DNA of 64,000 nucleotides, taken from the NCBI RefSeq assembly GCF_020906515.1, contig NC_085853.1, positions 2,232,001 to 2,296,000 of the forward strand, in the 5' to 3' direction. Position 1 is the stretch's first letter, and the number at the start of each line of letters is the position of its first letter. Origin of the DNA: Vanrija pseudolonga. Lineage: Eukaryota > Basidiomycota > Tremellomycetes > Trichosporonales > Trichosporonaceae. Shown piece after piece: positions 54,367 through 62,593 of the stretch. The notes beneath the pieces were generated by a model. The model saw only the letters and a program-made list of their open reading frames with translations. It was not told the origin of the DNA and ran no database searches. The position numbers and the translations under genes are program-made.

Positions 54367-55137
54367 ATGGCGAACCGGCCCTTCGTCTTCCCCTTCCTGC
54401 GCGGGCTGTACGCCGCGTCCGAGCTCGAGGTCGACATCCTTAATGAGCGGCTGAACGAGTACCTTGGCTGCAGTTTCGACGACTTGCGCGAGACGCGCAC
54501 CAACTCGACCACGATGGAGCAGGTGCTCGTGAAGCCCGACGGCACCGAGGAGCGCGTGCCGTACCACTACGTCGCGAGCATTGGGCCGGGCCCGCGCTCC
54601 ATCCTGTGGGGGTGGCAGCTCGCGCTCGACGCAGGCAGGCGCGACCCCGTGGCTGACGAGATCCGCGAGTACGGCCGCTACAACGGGATCGACGGGCTGT
54701 GTACCCCCGAAGTCGAGTTCCCGCCCGGCTTTGACCACGTCGACGACGACAGCGAGCGGCAGTACCTCGCGCACGAGCTCGGCGTGGCCACGACCGCCAT
54801 CCTCCACCAGCCCTACTTCACCTTTGCCGCCGGGCGGGGCTCGTTCAAGGTCGTCGTGCTCGACCTGCCCCTGCGGCCCATCACGTTCGCCGACCTCGGC
54901 TCCGTACCGAGATATCTCGAGGAGAACCCCAACATGATGAACGAGCAAGCCGCCGTGCGTGGCTTCGCGGAGTCCCAGGGCTGGACGGTCAAGGAGCCCG
55001 TGCCGCCGCGCCTCGTCATCTCCGAGTCGGAGCCTGCGACCGACGACAACAGCTACACGATCGACTTTACGCTCTCTGGACGCCTGTTTAGTTTCACGAA
55101 AGACCTGCCTACGAGGCCGTGCGCCGCCACAATGTAG
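54367..55137 (+). CDS. DUF6882-like protein of unknown function (256 aa)
   Basis: Single exon. The protein looks globular throughout: EVDILNERLNEYLGCSFDDL at the N-terminus, VASIGPGPRSILWGWQLAL, EIREYGRYNGIDGL, then DDDSERQYLAHELGVATTAI and FKVVVLDLPLRPITFADL. The SILWGW motif and the following (R)E.G..NGI..L resemble bacterial DUF6882-type proteins (my recollection of their W-x-W-G/W-G-W core and Leu-rich helix). If right, it would be an uncommon case in a fungus and may have come from bacteria. No signal peptide or membrane segment. It is flanked on both sides by members of the cluster family, on the opposite strand. Confidence 0.6.
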   Translation: MANRPFVFPFLRGLYAASELEVDILNERLNEYLGCSFDDLRETRTNSTTMEQVLVKPDGTEERVPYHYVASIGPGPRSILWGWQLALDAGRRDPVADEIREYGRYNGIDGLCTPEVEFPPGFDHVDDDSERQYLAHELGVATTAILHQPYFTFAAGRGSFKVVVLDLPLRPITFADLGSVPRYLEENPNMMNEQAAVRGFAESQGWTVKEPVPPRLVISESEPATDDNSYTIDFTLSGRLFSFTKDLPTRPCAATM

Positions 55138-55159
55138 CGGCGTGCATGCAGCTAGCTAC

Positions 55160-56012
55160 CTACACCGCGTCGACCTTGATAGCAGGCGGTGGGACGTCGA
55201 CGCCGAGCTCGCCAAGCCGCGCCTCGGCAGCGCGCCGCGCCCCCTCCTCCGCCTCGAGGCGGCGCTGCAGCTCGCGGATTGTGGCGTTGACGTCGAGCGG
55301 CACGAGCACCTCGGCGGGGGTATATGCCGGCGGGCGGGGCTGGAGGAGGCCGCCGAGGCCTGCGCCGGCGCCGGGCCCGTTGGACGCGAACACGTCCTCG
55401 TGCTCGTGGTGCAGGGAGGTTGTTGACGGCACACGGCTGCGCGTCCGCGGCGTGCGCGAGAACCACGAGAGCGGGGAGTGCGCGCGCGACGACTCGGTGT
55501 GTGGAGCCAGGGGGAGGTCGTACGCCGCGCGCACTGCCTCGAACGTGTCGGCGTACTCTGGGAACTGGGCGGGTGAGGGAGCGCTTCAGCGCAAGCCAGG
55601 CCGAGTACACGCCACACCCACCTCGTGCTCCAGCTTGCGCATCTTTGGCCCGAGGTCCTCGCGCGCATGGTGCGTGAGCTTGAAGTCGAGGTAGTTGCGG
55701 ATCAGCGTGAAGCGGTACCTGGGTTGAGTACGTCGTCACCCGCGGCGCTCACTCCGAGTCGAGGAGCGCGCGGTCGGTCGCGAGCGCGCGCACGACGTCG
55801 CGCGCCTTGTGCAGGTGGGTAGAGTTGCGCTGGACGAGTCAGCTGGCACCCCGCCCGTACCACTCCGCGCGCACCCTCGGCCGGCTGCTGCCCACGTCCG
55901 GGGCCATCACGTCTGGCGGCGGGCGGTCCGCGTCAGGGATCATGCCCGCATGCTGGTGGTGGTGGTGGTGCTTGTGCCGGCGGGGGCGGTCGTTGTCTGG
56001 TATGAGCGGCAT
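55160..56012 (-). CDS. Cluster-family member N (238 aa) with PPAY motif and coiled coil
   Basis: Minus-strand exons: 56012-55875, 55829-55753, 55718-55622, 55564-55160; phases 0, 2, 0, the full ancestral set. Exon 1 starts MPLIPDNDRP and has a His run. The pre-core exon (47-72) has LHKARDVVRALATDRALLDSE. The core exon (97 nt, 73-104) reads YRFTLIRNYLDFKLTHH then GPKMRKLEHE. The last exon opens FPEYADTFEAVRAAYDLP. After a Ser/Thr-rich linker comes PPAY (182-185), then a coiled coil (IRELQRRLEAEEGARRAAE). N and O share the start (M.LIPD.D), the RARDV.RAL helix and D-F-K-L-T in the core, so they are close relatives. Confidence 0.8.
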
Positions 56013-56293
56013 GGTGTGGTGGGCGGTTGGCGCTGTCTGGTCGTGCTCGCTCTCTCAAGAGCTCGCCTCTTGGCGTCGTCCCTCCCTCGGCTCGCTGGCT
56101 CTCGATCCCTCGCCACCGCTGCACTGACGCTCTGGGGCCTCGGAGTCTGTGCTGCGGCCGGTGCGTAATGAGTCTGTCCGGCCGACGGAACGAGGCGGCT
56201 GTGGTCGCTGGCTAGAATACAGTGGCATAATGTATCAACATGAATGAATGGGTGGTGGGTCTGTACAGGCTCTAGGCTCCTCTCCGTCCTCCC

Positions 56294-56905
56294 CTAGGCC
56301 GTCGCGACGGCCGCGAGGCGCTGCTCGGCGGCGCACCGGGCCGCGCGCTCGACCTCGACCATGCGCTGCAGCTGGCCGATGATATCGTCGTGGCGCAGTG
56401 GTTCTGCTTCAGAGTACGGGGGCGGGGTGTCGCAGGCTGGGCTGCGGGGGGACTTGGGCCGAGGGGACGACGGGGCGGGGTGGGCGAACAGGGACGCCGC
56501 GGAGCTCATCAGGCTCTCGAGGCGCGCAGGCTCCTCGCTGTCGAACGACGGCGGGGGCAGGCGGTAGAATGCGCGCGCGGCGACAAACGTGCCGCGGTAC
56601 TGGGGGAACGCGCGCTCCAGCGGGCGGAGCTTGCGGCGGAGGCCGGCGTGGGCATGGTACGTGAGCTTGAAGTCGATGTAGCTCTTGAGCAGGGCGAGGC
56701 GGTACTCCTCGTCTGCGAGCGCGCGCTCGCTCTCCAGTGCGCGGGCGACGTCGCGCGCGCGCCGGAGCGACAGCTTGGGCGGGGCCGGGAGGCCGTCGGC
56801 GTCGGGCGGGGGAGCGTCGGGGAGGAAAGGCAGTGTCTGGCGCGCGTCGGGGATGGCGCTGCTGCTCGTGCCGTGTGACGAGTCGTGGTCGGGGATGAGG
56901 GCCAT
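56294..56905 (-). CDS. Cluster-family member O (203 aa), intronless, with PPPY motif
   Basis: Single exon from the ATG at 56905 (MALIPDHDSSHG), chosen because it aligns with the start of N. The pre-core and core segments (RRARDVARALESERALADEE, YRLALLKSYIDFKLTYH, RRKLRPLERAFPQY, FVAARAFYRLP) run without interruption through all three places where N has introns. A Ser/Pro linker leads to PPPY (161-164) and a C-terminal coiled coil of about 35 residues (IIGQLQRMVEVERAARCAAE). Upstream in-frame ATGs (to 56986) would add a hydrophobic head that the paralogs lack. Confidence 0.8.
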   Translation of the reverse strand: MALIPDHDSSHGTSSSAIPDARQTLPFLPDAPPPDADGLPAPPKLSLRRARDVARALESERALADEEYRLALLKSYIDFKLTYHAHAGLRRKLRPLERAFPQYRGTFVAARAFYRLPPPSFDSEEPARLESLMSSAASLFAHPAPSSPRPKSPRSPACDTPPPYSEAEPLRHDDIIGQLQRMVEVERAARCAAEQRLAAVATA

Positions 56906-57683
56906 GGTGCTGTTTGGTGTGGTTGCCGCTGCCGTGAGGTAGAAGATGAAGGACATGAGTTGGGGGAACAGCAGGCAAGGCGTCAAGTCGCCGCGCGCGC
57001 TTTATGCTCTCTGTGACCCGGGTCAACGGGGCAGGGTTTGCCCGTAAGCGCGCGGCACGCAGGCTGCAGTCAGTCTCGTATTTTTGCTCGTCGGCCACAA
57101 GTGGAGAGATAAGACCTTGGCCTGCCCTTGGAGCCTTAACGCCACTTCTCGGCCGCACGACGCCGGGCAGTCTCAAGTCTCCCTCGCCGCCCGCCCGTCT
57201 TCTCGCCACCGCTACACCCCCCTTGCTCGCTGCTTGCATCCTCTTGCTCGCCATTGCAGCGGCCGCCTCCCGATGCTGGCTCAGCCCGACAGACCTGTGT
57301 CAGCATGGCTCCGACGCGTGCACACGCGGTACGACACGACGTCGTAATCAGCCCAGGCCCGCCAAGACCTCTGTCGCTATCGCGGAGTCTAGCGCGGGGA
57401 GCTCGTTAGTGCATTTTGTTGATCCCCACGAATCAGCAGCACCCAGTCGCTCGCCATGCACCCACCTGCCTGTGCTGGTGTGGATGCACTCGATGCTCGA
57501 CGCACTCGCGGCCGTATGGCGAGCACGACCGGATTGTCGACGAACACAACAACAGCGACGTAATAAATTGACCGACGTCCGGTCGGAGTGTCTTGCGGTG
57601 AGAAACTCCTACAACCACACTCGGCCGCGGTGCCGTCGAGCAGATGGCCAGTGCATAATCTACAACATCCCCGATCCACGTTC
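56906..57683. other. Intergenic region between O and the ABC-F gene
   Basis: 778 nt containing the upstream side of O and the 3' side of the ABC-F gene. Open frames here have no recognisable features. Confidence 0.5.
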
Positions 57684-60022
57684 CTACTCAAACTGCGCGA
57701 CGTACTCGTCCACGCCGCCCTCGAGATGCGTCAGACGCCCCCCGTCGAGGACGTACACGTCGTCCGCGACCTCGCGCACAAAGTGCCGGTCGTGCGTGAC
57801 CAGCACCACTGTCCCCTCGTACTCTGTGAGCGCAGTCACCAGCCCTTGAACAGTGTACATGTCGAGATGGTTGGTGATCTCGTCAAGCAGCAGCATGTGC
57901 GGCTGGTCGTACAGCATGAGCGCCATGGCGAGGCGCGCACGTTGCCCACCGCTGAGCGTGTGGACCGGCCGCGTCGCCAGGTCGCCCGAGACCTGGAAGC
58001 TGCCGAGCCAGCGGCGCAGGTCGCCCTCCTTTGGCGGGTCGAGGCCAAACTCGGCGTGGAACGCCACGGCGCGGGTCATGAGCAGCGCGAGTGCTGGCTC
58101 GGCTACGCCGCTCAGCTCGTCGACAAAGTGCTGCGTGTAGTGCCCGATCCTTAGGCGCGGCTGCCGCTCGACAGTCCCGTGCGTCGGTGTCAGACCCCCC
58201 TCAAGGATCTGTACCAGCGTCGACTTGCCGCATCCATTCAGGCCGAGCAGCGCAATGTGGTCGCTGGGCATGATGGACAAGCTGATGTTCTTGAGCACGC
58301 GCCGCTTCTTGCCAGGGTACGAGAAGGACACGCCCGCGAGGTTGATGAGCGGGCCTGACGCCCGCAGAGGCTCGGGGTTGGGGATCTTGAAATCAACCTC
58401 CTTCTCAACCTGCAGCAGCTCGATCTCGGGCCGCAGCGTGCTGTGGAAACCAGCCCAGTACGACACCTTGAACCGCTTGCCGTCTTCCGTCTTGTCGATG
58501 CCCGCCATGCGCTCGAGCTTCTTGTTTCGCGACGCGACCTGGCTGAGCACCTTCGAGTCCTGTGTCCGCTGCGCATGCTTGACGAACCCCTCGATCGACT
58601 TCTTGACGTGCTCCTTGCGCCGCTCGAGTGCCTCGTGCTGCCGCTCGCGCTTCTTGCGCAGCTCGTCCTCGGTCTGCTCGTACTCGTCATAGTTGCCGGG
58701 GTGGTATGTGAGCTTGCGTTCCTTGAGCCGGATGATCTCCTCCGAGATGGCGTTCAAGAAGTCGCGGTCGTGCGACACGCACACAATGGTGATGTCGTCC
58801 AGGCTCTTGAGGTACTCCTGCAGCCAGGCAATCGCCGCCAGGTCGAGGTGGTTCGTGCACTCGTCGAGCAGCAACACGTCAGGCTGCACAAACATGGCCT
58901 TGGCGATGGCCACGCGCATGCGCCAACCGCCCGACAGCGCGCTTACCGGCCCGTCCTGCATCGCCTCGGTGACGTCGAGCCCGCCGAGGATGGCGCGGGC
59001 GCGTGCCTCGGCCGAGTGTGCGTCTGTCGCGTCGAGCTCAGCATACAGCTTCTCGAGCACCTTGGCGGCCACCTCGGCGTCGGGGGCGGCGTCGCCAGCG
59101 CCGTAGAGCTCGTCCCGCACCTCCTTGACCATACTCTGCTCGGCCTTGAGCGCGACTCCGCGCGCCTTCTTCCCACGCGTGCCGGAGCGCAGCGTCGCCG
59201 TCTTCTGCGCCAGGAAGATGTTCTCGTGCGCTATTCTGGTGATATAGCCCTCGATAGCTGCGTGCAGTGCGGTGGCATCGCCCGACGCCGTCGCCTCTTC
59301 GATCGCCCCGACGTCGTGCAGCCGCTTCAGCCGGTCGCCATCCGCCGCGAGGACCGCGTCGAGTACCGATTGCGCCGTGTCGAGCACGTCCAGTTGCTGG
59401 ACGTAGAGCGTGCGGATGTTCTCCGGGAACCCGACGAGGGACTTGTCGCCGATCCTGAGGGTCAACAAGTGCAATCTACACGGGTTGCTCACACATTGAG
59501 CAAGGTCGACTTGCCGGCGCCGTTACGCCCCACGAGGCCGTAGTGCGTCCCTGCCTTGAACCACAGGCGCGAGTCTTCGAGGAGCTCGCGGTCACCAATG
59601 GACACATTGACGCCTTTGAGGTCGACGTCCTTGCTGAGCGTTGAGAGGGTCTCGTTGTGGAACCGCGACTGCTGGGAGTAGGCCTGGATCACTGGACCCG
59701 CGGGGACAGTCTTGGCCTCTTTCACCTTGCGCCCCTTCTTGGTGGGCGAGGTGCCTCGCTTCGGCGTATCGGCCGGTGTGTCGGCAGGCGTGGTGGCAGC
59801 CGAGGCCGAGTCGCCCACTGTCAGCCTGGCGAACAGCGCGTCGAGCTCCCTCGCGCCCAGCCCGAGAAACGGCGCGACGGCGCGCTTGGCATCGTCTCCC
59901 GTCTTGCCCTGCAGCGCGGTGGAGAGGTATGCACGCGTGTCCTCGTCCTCTTCTAGGATCTCACGGACTTCAGCCGGGGCTGCGGCGACGATCGCGTCGA
60001 GGGTGATGGCGGTGGTGGTCAT
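57684..60022 (-). CDS. ABC-F ATPase, GCN20/ABCF3-like (766 aa)
   Basis: Minus-strand exons 60022-59493 and 59454-57684 (intron 38 nt, phase 2, splitting the Val after the first Walker A). The N-terminal 125 residues are helical and charged. NBD1 has Walker A GRNGAGKST (165-173), signature LSGGW (350-354) and Walker B LLLDECTNHLD. The linker between the domains is a long charged helix (about 430-490). NBD2 has GLNGCGKST (581-589), LSGGQ (677-681) and LLLDEITNHLD. There is no membrane domain, so it is a soluble ABC-F protein acting on ribosomes or translation factors. Length and order fit GCN20/ABCF3. The usual Pro of DEPTNHLD is Cys in NBD1 and Ile in NBD2, which hints at a distinct fungal ABC-F subgroup. 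Confidence 0.9.
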
Positions 60023-60537
60023 GGGGGAGCGGCGGTGGGGCTTGAGCTGTGGAGTCTTGGCGTGATGGTGTCGTCGGCTGTCGTGTTCGTGTCGTTACTG
60101 CCAAGGCTTGCAGTGTCTAATCTGAGTGTCGTGATACACGTTCCTGTTACTCGTCGCTCTGTCTCCTTAAGGCCTTCTCATCGCTCTCGAGCTCTCGTTG
60201 TGCCGGTTCCGTCGTCGATGTCGATGCAGAAAGAGACTCGACAAAGTCAACACGCGCCTCGCTCCGCATGTCGTCATGCGATCCGCGCGACTCGGCCACA
60301 TCCGCTCGGATCCGAAGTCGGACGCGTGGCATTCACGAGGAACACGCGTGGCACACCTGAGGCGTATTTAGGCGGATATAGGGTACAGGGTGCTAGGGTG
60401 TAGGGCGAGGGACACGGGGACATGTTCATCGAGGCATCTTCGTGCTGGACAGCTTGGGCAACTCTTATGCATAGGACTTTTCACTTCTGTTATTTTAATG
60501 ATACGAGATGGCTCAGAGTTCACATAGCAGTCGCTTC
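60023..60537. other. Intergenic region upstream of the ABC-F gene
   Basis: 515 nt between the ABC-F start and the 3' end of the next minus-strand gene. No gene seen. Confidence 0.5.
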
Positions 60538-61822
60538 TCAGTGCTTCGGAAGAAAAGAAGCAATCATGTTACCATTAAAATGAGCGGCGGTGGCAGCCGC
60601 ATCGTCAACCGCGTCGACCGTCTGGTCGCTCTTGCGGTGCAGCACGGCCTTGAGGCCGAAGCGCTTACGGACGTGGATGTAGTCGTCCGCAGGGGCCGAG
60701 GGGGCCGAGGACTCCGAGTCGTCGGCCGTCACCTCGTGCCCACGCTCAGCCTTGATCTCGTCATGGAGCTCAACGGCGCGCTTCTCCGCGCTGCGCTCAG
60801 CCTCGCCCTTGTCGTCGTCCGCGCTCGCGTGGTGCGTAGGCTCCCCACCAGTCTCGGTGTCACGGCGCACGCCGAACACGGACGTGATATGCAGGAACTC
60901 GTCCACGCGCCACAGGAACGCGCCGAACAGCACGGCTAGGTCGGGGAGGATGATGAATACGCCAGTACCTGCCGACGTGTTGGCCCACACCTTGGCCCCA
61001 ATGGGCGCCCACACGGCGCCGACGGCGGCGAGGATCGTGAGGGCCGAGAAGAGGCTCAGGATGGCAGCTGGGCCAGCCTTGCTCGGCGCGTGCTCTTCGG
61101 CGGGCAGGGCAGCGATGGCGATCGCGCCGACGAGCGTGAGCACCGCCACGCCGAGCCAGATGCCGCCGGCGGCGAGGAGGAGCGCCTTGCCCTGCTGCCA
61201 GTCGTCCGCGTTCCCGGTGAAGATTGCGTCGTTGCGCTGCACGGCGCCGGCGACGCCGATGCCGAGCGTTCCGGCAAGGATGAAGTGGCGAAGGTGGTAC
61301 ACTACGAAGCGGGTCTGCGAGAGGCCCGTGACGCTGTACGAGCGCAGCACAGCGAACCTGGAAGGGGCGGGTGTGAGTAATGGCTGTGTGGGAGGAGGCC
61401 CAGGCGGCGGCGCTTTTCCTGGCACATTTGTTTACACCTTTGCGCCAGCCGACTGACTCACCACCGCACCACGAGCTCGGTGACCCCTTCAACGAGGAAG
61501 AAGGTGCCGAAGGCCTTGAGGACGTCGCGGGCCGTCGAGGCGGCGCGGACTGCGTGGGGCCCGTCGTCGGACCAGTGGTTGGCCAGCTCGTACTGGGCCA
61601 CAAAGGCGCCGACGCGAACTGGGCGTAAGTAAGCTGGGGAGCACGCCGCCACTCACTCAGCGCCAGCAACATAAAGGCATGGTATGCGACAAGGGTGTGC
61701 ACCTTGTCCCTGATGACACGGTACGCAACCAGGAGAAAGAGGATGCCATAGATGGTGGCGTACGCGATCGAGTCGCGCTTGATGTCGTCGAGCGTGTCTG
61801 TCGAGTCAGACGTGACGGGCAT
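60538..61822 (-). CDS. Multi-pass membrane protein, paralog 1 (380 aa)
   Basis: Minus-strand exons 61822-61657, 61618-61462, 61357-60538; phases 1 and 2. About seven hydrophobic segments are visible: IAYATIYGILFLLVAYRVI, a stretch after VRVGAFVAQ, FGTFFLVEGVTELVVRW, FILAGTLGIGVAGAV, a long one around IWLGVAVLTLVGAIAIAAL, ILSLFSALTILAAVGAVW and GVFIILPDLAVLFGAFLW. The C-terminal 100 residues are hydrophilic. The fold, spacing and intron phases match the neighbour at 62594-64000. It resembles the fungal seven-helix proteins of unknown role (DUF7702/RTA1-like in general appearance); I cannot assign a function. WRVDEFLHITSVFG near the end of the last helix parallels LRLDDLGNITHIFD in the neighbour. 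Confidence 0.78.
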
Positions 61823-62593
61823 GGTATGGTGTAAGTGGTGCGAGGGGTACGATGGCGAACAACCCCCGACGTGCACGCTTTATAGTGCGAGCAGCAAAGG
61901 AATGCACGCACGCACAATATGCTTCTTTCTTCTCTCCTCTCCGGCCGAGGAGGAGGACAAGGACATCTTTGTTGTGCGAGTGAGTGGAGGAGGTGGCACG
62001 GGCCGGTGGCGCAGGCATGAAGGCAGGGGGGCTGTCAGCAGCGACACCGGGTAGTCCTCGTACATGTCGTCAACGGTCAGTGCGCGTGTGGGTGGGTGCA
62101 AGGAGGCGAGGGGAGTGCAAGCCCCTCGGCAGGCAGGGAAGGGTACATGAGCGTGAGTGTCAGTGTGTTCGCCCCGACGAGATGGCAGGATGAGGGGTGG
62201 CTCGCGCTCGTGTGTGTAAGAATATCCCTCATCCTCATGAACGGCTCGTTCTTGTGCCATGCCAAGGAGTCAAAGGCCCCGAGGCCGTCCTCGAGGCCGT
62301 TACCTCGTCCAAACCTAAAGGATGCCCAAGCTGGGGTCAGCTGTCTGTTGTTCGCTCCCCATTGCTATTGTCTCCCGGAATGTCATCGACGTTGACGAGG
62401 CCCGTGGCGTCGTGGGGATCGTGGAATTGGATCAGGAGGACTCGTCGTCCTCGTCGACGACGACTTGTCAGTCTCTGCGCCCGCTGCACGCACCGCATAA
62501 GGAAACAATCCATCATCTCATACTCTACAGTGTGGGGAGCAAGGGGGCCAGAGTCTAGAGTCCATCCGCGGCGACCTCTACGCCGGTCGGCCG
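61823..62593. other. Intergenic region between the two membrane-protein paralogs
   Basis: 771 nt between the start of paralog 1 and the stop of paralog 2. No gene seen. Confidence 0.5.

Noticed and set aside
56906-56986. Hydrophobic N-terminal extension of O as a signal peptide
   Set aside because: The ATG at 56905 aligns with the start of sister gene N; the extension is not shared by any family member.
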